The notes under the pieces were generated by a model that was given only the letters and a program-made list of their open reading frames with translations, made no database searches and had not been told where the DNA came from. From assembly GCF_000586475.1 (NCBI RefSeq), contig NZ_BAWJ01000007.1:111669-175668 (forward strand): a stretch of 64,000 nucleotides of DNA. Reading direction: 5' to 3'. The position numbers and the translations under genes were made by a program. The DNA comes from Psychrobacter sp. JCM 18903 (lineage in GTDB: Bacteria > Pseudomonadota > Gammaproteobacteria > Pseudomonadales > Moraxellaceae). Shown here piece after piece: positions 1 to 11,108 of this stretch; the stretch's first letter is position 1, and every line of letters begins with the position of its first letter.

Positions 1-616
1 GTGCGGTGATGATTTGCGCCTGCTTAAATAGCTCAGTCACCAATACCAATGACGCCAAAGACGTGTCTTTTACTAGGCTAATAAAGGTATTGGATAACGG
101 GGGTACTGACACCCGAAGTGCTTGCGGCAAAATGACATGACGAAAGGTTTGTAGATACGTCAAGCCTACCGTCGAGCCTGCTTCCCACTGTCCTTTTGGA
201 ATGGACAAAATAGAGGCACGCACCGTCTCCGATGCATACGCGCCAATATTGAGCGAAAAGGCAATAATCGCTGAGGGAAAAGGATCAAGCTTTACCCCGA
301 TACTTGGCAAGCCGTAGAAAATAATAAATAGCTGAACCAGCATTGGTGTCCCGCGAATGGCGGACACATAAATACGCGCAAGTCTATATATGATTTCATG
401 GAACCAGCCAGCACGCGGTACGATACGAATCAGCGCTACTGTCAGCGCAATAGCCATACCAATCGCAAATGAGATCAACGCCAGCGGTATCGAATAATAA
501 ATACCGCCTTTAAGCATTGGCCAAAATGAATTGATGACAATTTGCGCCCGCGCAGGATCCATAAATGGTAGTAGTGCCAGTAACTCAGCTAGCATTGACG
601 TGATAGACGCTAGCAT
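1..616 (-). CDS. Amino-acid (cystine-type) ABC transporter permease, partial
   Basis: Inner-membrane permease of a polar amino-acid importer. Translating leftwards from 616 gives about 205 residues that run off the window edge, so the C-terminus is missing. There are several hydrophobic segments. The family EAA-loop signature is visible around residues 140-160 ([22 protein letters not shown]), as is the [10 protein letters not shown] segment typical of the HisM/YecS-type family. The ATG shares one base with the TAA of the upstream binding-protein gene (TAATG), so the two are probably translationally coupled. The neighbouring binding protein resembles FliY/TcyJ, which points to cystine or a related amino acid; substrate is inferred. 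A second ATG at residue 8 is an alternative start. Confidence 0.88.
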   Translation of the reverse strand, partial: MLASITSMLAELLALLPFMDPARAQIVINSFWPMLKGGIYYSIPLALISFAIGMAIALTVALIRIVPRAGWFHEIIYRLARIYVSAIRGTPMLVQLFIIFYGLPSIGVKLDPFPSAIIAFSLNIGAYASETVRASILSIPKGQWEAGSTVGLTYLQTFRHVILPQALRVSVPPLSNTFISLVKDTSLASLVLVTELFKQAQIITA

Positions 617-1452
617 TATTTTTGTTGACTTATATCAGCACCAAAGAACTCTTCGCTAAGCTTGGTCAGCGTCCCATCGGCTGCTAATGCAGCCATTGCT
701 TCATTCAATTTTGCCACCACAGCGTCATCCCCTTTGATGAGTACTAAACCTGAACCAGTCTGCTCACTCGCAGGCGCTGTCAGTTTGATCTCAAGTGCTG
801 CATCTGGGAATTTTTTGAGATAATCCAATACTGCCAGATTGTCATTCATCGTGAAGTCAGCACGGTCTTGCTTAACCAGTTGAATCGCTTGCGCCATACC
901 ATCGACAGGGACGATTTCTGCGCCGTAGCGTTCTGCAAGCTCACCATAGTTGCTGCTTAGTGATTGCGCAGTACGCAGACCTTTTAAACCTTCCCACGAG
1001 CTATAACGATTGTCATCAGTCGGTGCTAGTACAACCGCGCCCGACCAGCTATACGGCATGGCTTTGTCATACTTAGCCAAACGCTCAGGCGTGGTCAAGC
1101 TTACTTGATTGGCCACCATATCGAAGCGTTTTGAGTCAAGACCTGCCAGCATAGCATCCCACTGGGTCTCTTTAAATTCGACGTCTACGCCCAGTTTATC
1201 CGCAACCGCACGTGTCACTTCGACATCATAGCCAGTTAGCTTGCCACTCTCATCATGATAAGTGAATGGCGGATAAGTACCCTCTGTACCGACGTTGATG
1301 GTGCCACCATTATTGATACGTTGCAGTAAATCAGAGCCACCCGTCGCGGCACTGTCTGTCGCATTGGTTTCTGCTTCATTGGTAGTAGACTGACCACAAG
1401 CGGCAAGTAGCATAGTACTGGCGGCAAGTGCTAAAAGAGTACGACGTTTCAT
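616..1452 (-). CDS. Cystine-type amino-acid ABC transporter substrate-binding lipoprotein
   Basis: Binding protein of the importer whose permease follows directly. The 278 residues begin with a lipoprotein signal peptide ending in a lipobox (LLAAC, Cys at about residue 19), so the mature protein is lipid-anchored. A short Thr/Asn/Ala-rich linker follows, then a type 2 periplasmic-binding fold with the family opening motif ([25 protein letters not shown]), [13 protein letters not shown] and the C-terminal FFGAD. These stretches closely match the pattern of E. coli FliY/TcyJ, a cystine-binding protein. Substrate is inferred from that resemblance. No ATP-binding subunit lies within the window; it may follow the permease beyond the edge. 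Confidence 0.88.
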   Translation of the reverse strand: MKRRTLLALAASTMLLAACGQSTTNEAETNATDSAATGGSDLLQRINNGGTINVGTEGTYPPFTYHDESGKLTGYDVEVTRAVADKLGVDVEFKETQWDAMLAGLDSKRFDMVANQVSLTTPERLAKYDKAMPYSWSGAVVLAPTDDNRYSSWEGLKGLRTAQSLSSNYGELAERYGAEIVPVDGMAQAIQLVKQDRADFTMNDNLAVLDYLKKFPDAALEIKLTAPASEQTGSGLVLIKGDDAVVAKLNEAMAALAADGTLTKLSEEFFGADISQQK

Positions 1453-1766
1453 AAGACGTCCTTATAAGAGTGAATGAATAATGCAAAAAGGTATCGTGCC
1501 AATAAAACCATAGCAACAAATAAGGATAAGACCAGCACAGACAAATACTATAATAAAGTATTTGCGCCGCATTATTTAGCTTTGGCTGCTCGATTTGAGG
1601 ATGATCAGCATATTTTTCAATACTGTTTCTATATTATCTTTGAATTTTTGGACATTTTTTAGGTAGATCTTAACGTTATTATTGCCGATTAAATAGCCAT
1701 TCATTCATATACTAGCGCACTTCAGAAAGAATAAACGTACAAAAACAGTGAGCATGCGTAAGACTA
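1453..1766. other. Intergenic region, binding-protein promoter side
   Basis: About 314 AT-rich bases lie between the 3' end of hutC and the start of the binding-protein gene, both on the minus strand. It must hold the transporter promoter. A 62-codon plus-strand reading frame here lacks any recognisable protein features and is not called as a gene. I see no clear terminator for hutC. Confidence 0.5.
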
Positions 1767-2552
1767 TTATAATTCACCGGAGAATTGATAGCGATCGCCT
1801 GCATGCCACATCTTCACAAAGGTCAATACTCGACCTGCTGAATACGTCTGACGACGCAATACCAATGTCGGCGACTGCGGTGCGATTTGCAGTAGCGCAG
1901 CTATCTCATCTGGTGCCGCCAGTGCACGAATGGTATAGCTACCGCGCTCTAGTGGACTTTTGGCAATGAGATAATCACTGGTGTTGACCACACTAAAATC
2001 CTGCTCAATAAATTCTGGCACCTTTTGTGCATCCACCCAGCGCTCTTCGAACTGTATGGGCTGACCATCCGCAAAGTGAATGATTTTTACCTCGTATAAA
2101 ACATCAACGTCGCTACTACTATCTGCGCCAGTACTGTCATCCATTACGGTTGTATCAGCGTTTGTATTAGAAGACACAGCTACTTTATTAATATCAAATT
2201 TACGCCGTAATTCATCATCCAACATCGCAGCCGTAAGTATGCGTTTACTCACCACTTGCGCCTGATAATCACGATTGGCAGATTTTAAATCCTGCGCGAT
2301 ATTGCGCACTTCTACAAAAGTGTGATTGAACTGCTGTTGGGCGACAAACGTCCCCGACCCTTGCCGGCGCTCTAGCACTCGCTCTTCGCTCAGCTCTTTT
2401 AGGGCGCGATTGACCGTCATACGCGATACGCCAAATTCTTTTGCCAACGCCATTTCTGTAGAAATTGCATTGCCCGCTTGCCATTTACCCGAGTGAATAT
2501 TGTCTAATATGGCGTTTTTTATGCGCTGATATGCCGGAATCGTCTTTGTCAT
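1767..2552 (-). CDS. hutC: Histidine utilisation repressor HutC (GntR family)
   Basis: Transcription repressor of the hut genes; in the family, urocanate releases it from DNA. The 261 residues have an N-terminal GntR winged helix (about 7-75, with AISTEMALAKEFGVSRMTVNRAL and RRQGSGTFVA) and a C-terminal UTRA effector domain (about 95-258, ending in the LVLRRQTYSAGRVLTFVKMWHAG pattern). The gene is divergent from hutU, and the shared 300-bp region carries a palindrome like known HutC operators. Odd feature: residues about 124-150 form a Ser/Asp/Thr-rich insert in the UTRA domain that I do not recall from other HutC proteins. The start is the ATG at 2552. Confidence 0.93.
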   Translation of the reverse strand: MTKTIPAYQRIKNAILDNIHSGKWQAGNAISTEMALAKEFGVSRMTVNRALKELSEERVLERRQGSGTFVAQQQFNHTFVEVRNIAQDLKSANRDYQAQVVSKRILTAAMLDDELRRKFDINKVAVSSNTNADTTVMDDSTGADSSSDVDVLYEVKIIHFADGQPIQFEERWVDAQKVPEFIEQDFSVVNTSDYLIAKSPLERGSYTIRALAAPDEIAALLQIAPQSPTLVLRRQTYSAGRVLTFVKMWHAGDRYQFSGEL

Positions 2553-2696
2553 GTCCGTGTTTAACCGTTAGTTTCACCAATAATAATAGCGCCATAATAT
2601 CACGAGATAACGTCATGAACCTTGTCAAAACACTGTGACATTTATCTATCTACCAAAACCCTCACAAAAATAATTGAGTCATTTATAAAAAATTGC

Positions 2697-2735
2697 TTGC
2701 ATGAAAAAAGTATCTTTGATAATTTGTATATACAA
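2697..2735 (+). promoter_or_regulatory. hutU promoter with overlapping HutC operator
   Basis: A perfect 12-bp palindrome, TTGTATATACAA, sits at 2724-2735. Known HutC operators in pseudomonads centre on the same TTGTATATACAA core. A plausible sigma-70 promoter overlaps it: TTGCAT at 2697-2702, a 17-base spacer, then TAATTT at 2720-2725. A repressor bound at the palindrome would cover the -10 region. The hutU start lies about 120 bases downstream. The operator match is direct; the promoter boxes are inference. Confidence 0.75.
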
Positions 2736-2857
2736 CTTTACGACAGTGCTAAAAAATCTGTGTAATCTAATCGATGTTTCGCTGAATTTATAGACTGACT
2801 GTAAAACACTTACTTTGATTACTTTATCGTCTTAACAGATATCACAAGGATATGATA

Positions 2858-4576
2858 ATGACTACTAACCATGGAACCAATAAAGAGACTAAGCTGACTC
2901 GTCGTGATGAGAGCCGCGAAATCGCCGCGCCCACTGGCAGTACTCTACATTGTAAAAGCTGGCTAACCGAAGCACCGTATCGCATGCTGCAAAACAATTT
3001 GCATCCTGATGTGGCCGAAAACCCAAAAAGCCTCGTGGTCTACGGTGGTATCGGACGCGCAGCCCGCAATTGGGAAAGCTACGATCAAATCTTAGCGTCA
3101 TTAAAAGAATTGGAAGACGATGAGACGTTGCTCGTGCAATCAGGCAAGCCAGTTGGCGTGTTTCAAACGCACGAAAATGCACCACGTGTTTTGATTGCAA
3201 ACTCTAACCTTGTGCCGCGTTGGGCAACGTGGGAGCATTTCAATGAGCTCGATCGCAAAGACTTGATGATGTATGGTCAAATGACAGCTGGTAGCTGGAT
3301 CTATATTGGCACGCAAGGCATCGTGCAAGGTACATATGAGACCTTTGTGGAAGCAGGTCGTCAGCATTATGACGGTAGCTGGGCGGGACGTTGGATTTTG
3401 ACCGCGGGTCTTGGCGGCATGGGCGGTGCGCAGCCATTAGCCGCGACTTTTGCAGGTGCAACCTCACTGAACATCGAGTGTCAGCAATCTAGTATCGATT
3501 TCCGCTTGCGTACTGGTTATGTCGATAAGCAAGCCGATGATCTCGACCATGCTTACGAGCTCATCAAACAGCATACCGACGCAGGTGAAGCGGTCTCTAT
3601 TGCCCTACTTGGTAATGCAGCAGACATCTTACCTGAGATGGTCAAGCGTGCGCACGATGGTGGCATGAAGCCTGATTTGGTCACCGATCAAACCTCAGCA
3701 CATGATTTGATCAATGGCTATCTACCAAGTGGCTGGACAGTGGAAGCATGGAAAGCTGCCCAAGAAGATTCAGGGCAACATGCAGCACTAACTAAAGCTG
3801 CCGCTCAATCTTGTGCCGTACACGTACAGGCGATGCTAGATTTACAAGCGATGGACATTCCAACGACTGATTATGGTAATAATATCCGTCAGGTGGCTTT
3901 TGATGAAGGCGTTAAAGATGCCTTTAATTTCCCAGGTTTTGTCCCCGCTTATATTCGTCCGCTGTTCTGCCAAGGTAAAGGCCCATTTCGCTGGGTGGCG
4001 CTGTCAGGTGATCCAGAAGATATCTACAAAACCGATCAAAAAATCAAAGAGCTGTTCCCTGAAAATACCCATATTCATCGCTGGTTAGACATGGCAAAAG
4101 AGCGCATTCAATTCCAAGGCCTGCCTGCTCGTATCTGCTGGTTAGGATTGGGTGAACGCGATAAAGCTGGCTTAGCATTCAATGAAATGGTCAAAAACGG
4201 CGAGCTAAAAGGCCCTATCGTCATTGGTCGTGACCATTTGGATACGGGCTCGGTGGCTAGTCCAAATCGCGAAACAGAAAGTATGAAAGATGGTTCAGAT
4301 GCGGTATCTGATTGGGCATTATTGAATGGTATGCTCAACGTCGCAGGCGGCGCAACTTGGGTGTCATTGCATCATGGCGGCGGCGTTGGCATGGGTTACT
4401 CGCAGCACTCAGGCATGGTCATTGTCGCAGATGGCACTGATGCCGCTGCCAAACGCTTGGCGCGGGTACTGGTCAATGATTGCGGCTCAGGCGTTATGCG
4501 TCATGCGGATGCAGGTTATGAGCTGGCGATCAAAACAGCGAAAGATTATGGTCTAAATTTGCCGATGGTTAAGTAG
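2858..4576 (+). CDS. hutU: Urocanate hydratase
   Basis: Converts urocanate to 4-imidazolone-5-propionate, the second step of histidine breakdown, in the cytoplasm with tightly bound NAD. The protein is full length (572 residues from this start) and uninterrupted. Family signatures are visible: [23 protein letters not shown] (dinucleotide binding), [11 protein letters not shown] with the conserved Cys, and [15 protein letters not shown]. An ATG lies at 2852, but the AAGGA at 2846-2850 is seven bases from the ATG at 2858 and only one from the first, so 2858 is preferred. It is the first gene of the hut run downstream of the HutC operator. Confidence 0.95.
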   Translation: MTTNHGTNKETKLTRRDESREIAAPTGSTLHCKSWLTEAPYRMLQNNLHPDVAENPKSLVVYGGIGRAARNWESYDQILASLKELEDDETLLVQSGKPVGVFQTHENAPRVLIANSNLVPRWATWEHFNELDRKDLMMYGQMTAGSWIYIGTQGIVQGTYETFVEAGRQHYDGSWAGRWILTAGLGGMGGAQPLAATFAGATSLNIECQQSSIDFRLRTGYVDKQADDLDHAYELIKQHTDAGEAVSIALLGNAADILPEMVKRAHDGGMKPDLVTDQTSAHDLINGYLPSGWTVEAWKAAQEDSGQHAALTKAAAQSCAVHVQAMLDLQAMDIPTTDYGNNIRQVAFDEGVKDAFNFPGFVPAYIRPLFCQGKGPFRWVALSGDPEDIYKTDQKIKELFPENTHIHRWLDMAKERIQFQGLPARICWLGLGERDKAGLAFNEMVKNGELKGPIVIGRDHLDTGSVASPNRETESMKDGSDAVSDWALLNGMLNVAGGATWVSLHHGGGVGMGYSQHSGMVIVADGTDAAAKRLARVLVNDCGSGVMRHADAGYELAIKTAKDYGLNLPMVK

Positions 4577-4646
4577 CATACTATTTATCCTTATAAGTGA
4601 TTACTTGACATAAGGATATCATCGACATTTTATCAAGGAGGATAAT

Positions 4647-6006
4647 GTGATTGAGCAAAATACGACACTAAATCTCAAGGATGCAGCAGCAACACCAACT
4701 GAAGCACTACTGTCTAAACCTGTAGCGTTACTGCAACTGATAGTCTTTAGTGCTATCGGCTTGGTCATGTTTTTTGTGCCATTTACCATTGGTGAGAAAA
4801 GCACGATTTTGTTCGATCATGGGGCAACTTATCTGGTCACTCAGCAGCATACATTGTCTGTGACGTTGTTGTTTTTACTGATGATCTTTGGGGTAAGCAA
4901 GCCATTTATAGACGGCTCATGGCGTAAAAACATCACCCACATGATTATGACTGCTTTTAAAATCATTGGTCTGATACTGGCAGTGATGTATGTTGCTGAC
5001 GTAGCGCCTGCCTTTATGATGAAAAAGGACATGCTGCCGTTTTTGTTTGAAAAACTGGCATTACCAGTCGGTATGATTGTACCGCTTGGCGCATTAATTT
5101 TAGCATTTTTGGTGGGTTTTGGTTTGCTCGAGATGGTCGGTGTGCTCATGCAGCCGATCATGAAACCTATCTGGAAACCCCAGGTTCATCAGCGATTGAT
5201 GCGGTCGCATCCTTTGTTGGTAGCTACTCTATCGGGCTGCTCATTACTAATCGTGTCTACTTGCAAAAGCAATATTCAGCGCGCGAAGCCATTATCATTG
5301 CGACTGGCTTTTCGACCGTATCAGCGGCATTTATGGTCATTGTTGCCAAAACGCTTGGTCTAATGGAGTTTTGGAACCTGTTCTTTTGGTCTACGCTAGT
5401 GATTACCTTTATCGTCACTGCGATTACTGCTCGTATTCCACCATTAGCCTTGTTGATGATAGCGTTGAACGTCCCACTTTAGACCATAAACGTGGTACAC
5501 GTCTGGCGGCAGCATTTGATTTGGGTTTGTCCACTTCACGCCGTGCCACTGACCTAAAAACAATCTTATGGTCTAACTTTCGCGATGGGCTGACGATGGC
5601 AGCGGCGATTGTGCCTTCTATCATCGCGGTTGGCTTGACAGGATTGATATTAGCAAAGTATACGCCTGTATTCGATGCTTTAGGCTTGCTTCTTTATCCA
5701 TTTACATGGCTTAGCGGCTTACCAGAGCCTCTGGTTGCCGCCAAAGGTATGTCAGCGGGATTGGCTGAAATGTTCTTGCCAGCACTGCTCCTCAGTGAGG
5801 CTGATATATTGACTCGCTATGTTGCAGGGGTCATCTCTATTAGCAGCGTGTTGTTTTTCTCTGCCATGATTCCTTGTGTGCTTGCCACTGAAATACCATT
5901 ATCTGTCGGCAAAATGGTCATTATCTGGTTTGAGCGTGTGGTACTCAGTATTTTATTGGCTGCCGCATTCGGACATCTAGCCATGTACTTCAACTGGATT
6001 GGCTAA
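4647..6006 (+). CDS. YjiH-family membrane protein in hut operon, two frameshifts
   Basis: Polytopic membrane protein of about 450 residues that I recognise as YjiH/nucleoside-recognition (Gate) domain type. It has many hydrophobic segments, and PGSSAIDAVASFVGSYSIG and GMSAGLAEMFLPALL-like stretches typical of Gate domains. The reading frame breaks twice: near 5180 (AAACCCC apparently short of one A) and near 5452 (TTAGCC short of one A). Restoring one base at each gives continuous conserved sequence. The start is GTG at 4647 behind a strong AAGGAGGA at 4635-4642. It sits between hutU and hutH, which suggests uptake of histidine, urocanate or a related compound; that role is inference, and the family's transport activity is not established. 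Confidence 0.78.
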
Positions 6007-6125
6007 AGAAACAAATTTAATAACAGGTATTACGTTAACTAAAAACATTTAAAAAACGTCATTTCAACAAAGACATGAATCAAAAATAATATAACCCATA
6101 TGTCTTACAATACTAGGATCACCCT

Positions 6126-7686
6126 ATGAACGATATCAAACAATTAATGCTACACCCTCGCCAGCTTAGCTTTAAGATGCTACGTGATATCTATGAGCAG
6201 CCTGTCATATTGACATTAACTGAGAGTGCTTATGAGGCCATCGATGCCTCACATGAAGATGTGCGTACCATCATTGCACGAGACAAAAGCGCATATGGTA
6301 TCAACACTGGTTTTGGCCTGTTAGCAAAGACCCGTATCAGTGATGATCAGCTTGAGCTACTTCAGCACAACTTGATCGTTTCTCACTCAGTGGCACTGGT
6401 GACGCACTTCCTGCCGGCGTGGTACGACTGATTATGGTGATGAAAGTGGCCAGCCTAGCACAAGGCGTATCAGGCGTACGCCGCGAGGTAGTGGACAGCT
6501 TACTTGCCTTAATCAATAATCAAATCACGCCAAACATTCCGGCAAAAGGCTCAGTTGGTGCTTCTGGTGATTTAGCGCCTTTATCACACATGACGCTTGC
6601 AATGATGGGTGAAGGTGACGTGTTTGTCGCTGGCGAAAAAGTGCCTGCAGCAGAAGCGCTAGCTCAACATGGACTTGAGCCAATTACCCTAGCAGCCAAA
6701 GAAGGCCTCGCACTTATCAACGGCACGCAAGTCTCAACCGCATTGGCATTACGGGGTTATTTCTTAGCGCGTGATTTGCTTGAGACCGCCACCATTGTAG
6801 GCTCACTGTCGATTGATGCTGCCAAAGGCTCGGATTCACCATTTGATGCGCGTATTCACGAAGTACGTGGGCATCATGGTCAAATTGAAATCGCCAAAGC
6901 ACACCGTCAACTCATTAAAGGCAGTGCGATTCGCGCCTCGCATGATGGTGAGCAGGATGACCGAGTACAAGACCCTTACTGCCTGCGTTGTCAGCCGCAA
7001 GTCATGGGTGCCTGTCTTGATATCATCAATCAAGCAGGAAAAACCTTATTAATAGAATCTAATGCGGTGACCGACAACCCACTTATCTTTAATAACGAAG
7101 ATGGTCCTGTAGCCATATCAGGAGGTAACTTCCATGCTGAGCCAGTCGCTTTTGCCGCTGATATTCTGGCCTTGGCAATCGCGAGATTGGTTCTATGTCT
7201 GAGCGCCGTGTCGCTTTGCTAATCGATGCGACGCTGTCAGGTGGTCTACCGCCGTTCTTGGTCGACAATGCTGGGGTAAACTCAGGCTTTATGATCGCCC
7301 ATGTGACCGCAGCCGCACTGGCATCGGAGAACAAATCTATCGCTCATCCGGGTAGCGTTGACAGTATCCCAACCTCAGCCAACCAAGAAGATCATGTGTC
7401 AATGGCGACCTATTGCGCACGCCGCCTATACGAGATGGTACAGAATACTGCCACCATTATCGGTATTGAGCTATTGGCTGCCGGTCAAGGGATTGATTTT
7501 CATCGCGGATTAGAGACTTCAGAGCCTTTAACAGTGGCACACCAGAAACTGCGTGAGAAGGTGACTTTCTATGACAAAGATCGCTACCTAGCGCCTGATA
7601 TTGAAGCGGCCAAGCAGTTGGTATTAGACGGTACGCTTGCTGAGCACTGGCAGTCATTACGTAGCGACTGGTATGAGCCTAAATAA
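6126..7686 (+). CDS. hutH: Histidine ammonia-lyase, two frameshifts
   Basis: Removes ammonia from histidine to give urocanate, the first Hut step. The corrected product is about 520 residues. The self-cyclising Ala-Ser-Gly that forms the MIO electrophile is present in [14 protein letters not shown] (around residue 145), as are the AINGTQ-like [14 protein letters not shown] and [10 protein letters not shown] motifs. The frame breaks near 6396 (GTGGCAC, probably one G missing) and near 7187 (GCGAG, probably one G missing). Three overlapping pieces together cover the whole enzyme with no lost domain. Upstream lies a 119-base gap after the YjiH gene with no terminator seen. Confidence 0.92.
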
Positions 7687-7713
7687 GCGTTAGATAATTG
7701 AAAGGAATTAGCA

Positions 7714-8764
7714 ATGGCCATGACGATAATTAGCACAACCGTGAGTCATACAGCGGCTGACATGACACTATGGACAGGCCGTGCAGAGCCATTTGAGACG
7801 GCGCGTGCCCGCTACTGGTATCAGCTCGCAAAGCCTTACGAGGATCAAAATATTGGGCTAATTGGCTTTGCTTGCGATCAAGGGGTTAGCGCAATCAAGG
7901 CCGCGTGGGTGCACGAGCTGCCCCGCCTCTGATTCGCCGAGCGTTTGCGACACTGCCGGTCATCGCTGAGTTGCAAAAACGTTTTGATGGTCAATTATCA
8001 ACATTGCTAGGTGATGCAGGCGATATCTATTGTCATGACGATGATGACTTTGCTGCGCACACTCTTGAGCAAGCTCAGCTCAAATATGCGGATAAAGTGA
8101 GCGCTATCGTCAAACAAGGCGGCTTACCCATCGGGCTTGGCGGTGGTCATGCCATCGCTTATGGTAGCTTTTTGGGATTGTGGCAGGCATTAGAAAATGA
8201 AAGCGAAGCAAATGCCACGCTACCATCGGCATCATTAATTTTGACGCCCATCTTGATATTCGTCAATCTGATGTGGCGACTTCTGGTACACCGTTTCGCC
8301 AAATTGCCGAGCATCTTGACGCACATGTTCAGCCCTTTCATTATTGCTGTATTGGCGTCAGTCGGTTCTCTAACACGGCGGCGCTGTTTGATCGCGCCGA
8401 GCAATTGGGCGTGCATATCATCAGTGATGAAGACTGCCATTATCAGCCTCGGCAGATACTTGCCGATCAGGTTATAAGCTTCATCAATCAAGTTGATGTG
8501 GTTTATCTGACCATTGATATGGACTGCTTGCCTGCCAGTGTTGTGCCTGGTGTGAGTGCCCCAGCTGCTTATGGCATTGAGCTTGGTTTTGTTGAACGCA
8601 TGGTAAAAACCATTATGGCTACTGGTAAAGTAAAAATGGCCGACATTGCCGAGATTAATCCCACCTTTGATATTGATGCGCGTAGCTGCAAAGTTGCGGC
8701 AAGACTATTAGCGACTATTATAGAGCAGCATTTACTGACTCTACAAATAAAGACTTATGAATAA
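7714..8764 (+). CDS. hutG: Formimidoylglutamase (arginase family), two frameshifts
   Basis: Hydrolyses N-formimidoyl-L-glutamate to glutamate and formamide, the last step of the short Hut route. The corrected protein is about 350 residues of the Mn-dependent ureohydrolase family. Metal-ligand motifs are present: GGGHAIAYG, INFDAHLDIR and IDMDCLPASVVPGVSAP. Breaks lie near 7892 (TTAGCGC, probably TTAGCCGC) and near 8220 (ACGCTACC short of one base). Start at ATG 7714 behind AAAGGA. It is 27 bases from hutH and so in the same operon. Choice of this single-step enzyme fits the absence of hutF in the locus. Confidence 0.9.
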
Positions 8765-8823
8765 AACTTTAAAGATGAATTTTATATATTCACCTGACTA
8801 TCAGTATTAAGCAGGAGCTTATT

Positions 8824-10163
8824 ATGAACAACTCTAGCGCACAGATACTCGACAAATCTATCAATACTACAGATGATAAAGACATCCTAACATCGTTTGA
8901 CCACATCATTATCAATGCCAATCTTGCGACTTTTTCAGTGCAGTATGGTTTTGGCATGTATACAGATGAACATACAAATAGCATCCCATATGGTCAATTA
9001 AACAATGCTGCTATCGGTATTAAAAATGGCAGCATTGCTTGGATTGGTGAGCACAATCAAATCACTGCTCATCTGACTCACTATCAAGACCACCAAATCA
9101 CAGACGTAGATGGTAAATGGATAACTCCTGGACTTATCGACTGTCACACTCATATCGTCTATGGTGGCAATCGCAGTAACGAGTTTGAGGCACGTTTGCA
9201 AGGCGCTAGTTATCAAGACATTGCGGCACAAGGTGGCGGCATTGTCTCAACTGTCACTGCCACCCGCGCTGCCAATATTGAGTCGCTATTTGCACAAAGT
9301 GAGAAACGCTTAATAGCACTTATGAAAGAAGGCGTCACCAGTATCGAAATCAAATCGGGCTACGGCTTAGATTTAGACACGGAACGCAAAATGCTCACGG
9401 TTGCTCGCCAGCTTGGTGACAAGCACAATATCCATGTGAGCACCACTTATCTAGCAGCGCATGCCCTACCACCTGAATACAAATCTCACATACAGGACCG
9501 CTCGGATGACTATATCGAGCAAGTGTGCGAGTGGCTACCAATCTTGCATTCAGAGGGCTTGGTCGATGCGGTCGACGGCTTTTGTGAAAATATTGCCTTT
9601 AGCACTGAGCAAATCAGACGCGTTTTTGAGGTGGCACGCTCATTAAACCTACCAGTCAAACTGCACTCTGAGCAATTATCTGACATAGGTGGCAGTGCCT
9701 TGGTTGCCGAATATAAAGGGCTATCAAGCGACCATTTAGAGCATTTATCAGAAGACGACATCAAAAAAATGGCGGCCAGTGATACCGTTGCAGTTCTATT
9801 GCCCGGTGCATTTTATACCCTGCGGGATACCAAATTGCCACCGATTGAGGCATTACGCAGACACCAAGTACCTATGGCTATTTCTACTGACTGTAATCCT
9901 GGAACCTCACCGCTTACCTCATTATTGCTTGCGATGAACATGGGCTGTACGCTGTTTTACTTAACGACTGAAGAGGTACTGGCAGCTCAACCGTTCATGC
10001 AGCACAAGCATTAGGGCTACCTAATAAAGGGAAAATAGAGGTTGGCTGTGATGCAGATTTGGTCTTATGGGATATCGCCCGCCCTGCGGATTTGGCTTAT
10101 CAGATGGGACTAAACCCTATTAACGGCATTATGGTTCAAGGCAAGTGGCGTGAGACGGTATAG
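8824..10163 (+). CDS. hutI: Imidazolonepropionase, one frameshift
   Basis: Opens the imidazolone ring to formimidoylglutamate, Hut step three. It is an amidohydrolase with the metal-binding [10 protein letters not shown] motif (about residue 103), EIKSGYGLD, the [11 protein letters not shown] region and [10 protein letters not shown]. The frame breaks near 9991 (GGCAGCTC, probably GGCAGGCTC); the restored tail runs through [12 protein letters not shown] and ends at the TAG at 10161-10163, giving about 446 residues. The N-terminus has about 20 extra Ser/Asp/Thr-rich residues. A strong terminator follows 24 bases downstream and closes the hut run. Confidence 0.92.
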
Positions 10164-10188
10164 CGAACTTATCTAACTACTCACATTA

Positions 10189-10225
10189 AAAAAGCCCCAA
10201 TCATTCAATGACTGGGGCTTTTTTA
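10189..10225 (+). terminator. hut operon terminator
   Basis: The hairpin arms AAAGCCCCA and TGGGGCTTT flank a partly paired loop (TCATT/AATGA) and are followed by a T run. The mirrored A run means it can also stop leftward transcription from the PepSY side. Confidence 0.88.
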
Positions 10226-10330
10226 AAAATAAATGCACAGCTTTGCTACCCCATTTTCAAAAAACTGAGTAGCAAGAAAAACGACTATTAGCGATATCTG
10301 TCTATCTATCTGTATGTCTAACTTACTTAG

Positions 10331-10913
10331 CTATTTCTTAAACTTATTGTTAAATACACTGCCAGTATTGGCATCAACATTTAGCCAAACGATACTATTA
10401 CCTTTGAGAATATCAGTTTCATAATAGGATGCATGATCACTATAATCTCGGTCGTTTTTAAACTCAATCTCGATAACACGACCGCCCGATTGTTTTTCAG
10501 CAATTTTCATTGCCTGTTTAACATCAATCTTCGCTTGTTTAAGCGCCTTATAATCGACCAGATCATCACTGTCTAATCGTTCCACATCCGTACTGATCAC
10601 TCTACCATTCATGCGTCGACTTTGATTTCATAGTTTCGGCTACTGGTTACAAATTCCATCTCATACACACCGCCTTGCGCTTTATCATCATCGTGATCAA
10701 AGCTGGCGCTCATCAATAGACCAGATGCTTTTTCGCCGCAATATTTATTGCTTGTTGTAAGCTTATTCTGCTGGCTTTGGCGGCTTGCACCTCACTTGCT
10801 AGCGGTTGCTGTGCAGATGCATAGATTGTCGTAGTCAACATAGCCGCACCCACTACTACTGCAGCACGAGTACCCAAAGTCGTTAGCGAAAATGGCTTGA
10901 AAATCTTGCTCAT
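10331..10913 (-). CDS. PepSY-domain exported protein, two frameshifts
   Basis: Corrected product of about 194 residues. The N-terminus (MSKIFKPFSLTT..., ATG at 10913 behind GGAG) carries a signal peptide with a hydrophobic stretch and ASA cleavage site near residue 31. Two PepSY-like repeats follow, each with the ISLQQAINIA / VKQAMKIAEKQSGG type helix and the strand pair ending in DAMNGRVIS and DANTGSVF. Frame breaks lie near 10730 (GAAAAAGCA, probably one A missing) and near 10613 (GACGCATG). PepSY domains are thought to bind or inhibit peptidases; the target here is unknown. It lies between hutI and gdhA and converges on hutI. Confidence 0.75.
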
Positions 10914-11043
10914 AACGGTCTCCACAAAATTAATCTTATTGAGTGTTCTAAAATTATTATCTTTTAAAAAACACACATTATCAATAGGTCAATCGTATCA
11001 CTTTATAAAAACCACTTTGACTGTTCACGGTAGGGTTCATCCA

Positions 11044-11077
11044 TAAAAAACGCGCCTATCGTTAAAACAGACGCGTT
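11044..11077 (-). terminator. gdhA terminator
   Basis: The arms AACGCG and CGCGTT enclose a 17-base spacer; read leftwards the second arm runs into a T run at 11049-11044. It lies 32 bases past the gdhA stop. Confidence 0.7.
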
Positions 11078-11108
11078 ATTCGTTAGTAGGTGGCTATGAT
11101 AAAAGTGC

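Noticed and set aside
1474..1662. A 62-codon plus-strand reading frame between the binding-protein gene and hutC
   Set aside because: No ribosome-binding site, no recognisable protein features, and it lies in the promoter region of the transporter.
4647..8764. Idea that the hut genes are being lost as pseudogenes
   Set aside because: Each break is a single missing base with intact motifs on both sides, and the same pattern hits core genes elsewhere in the window.
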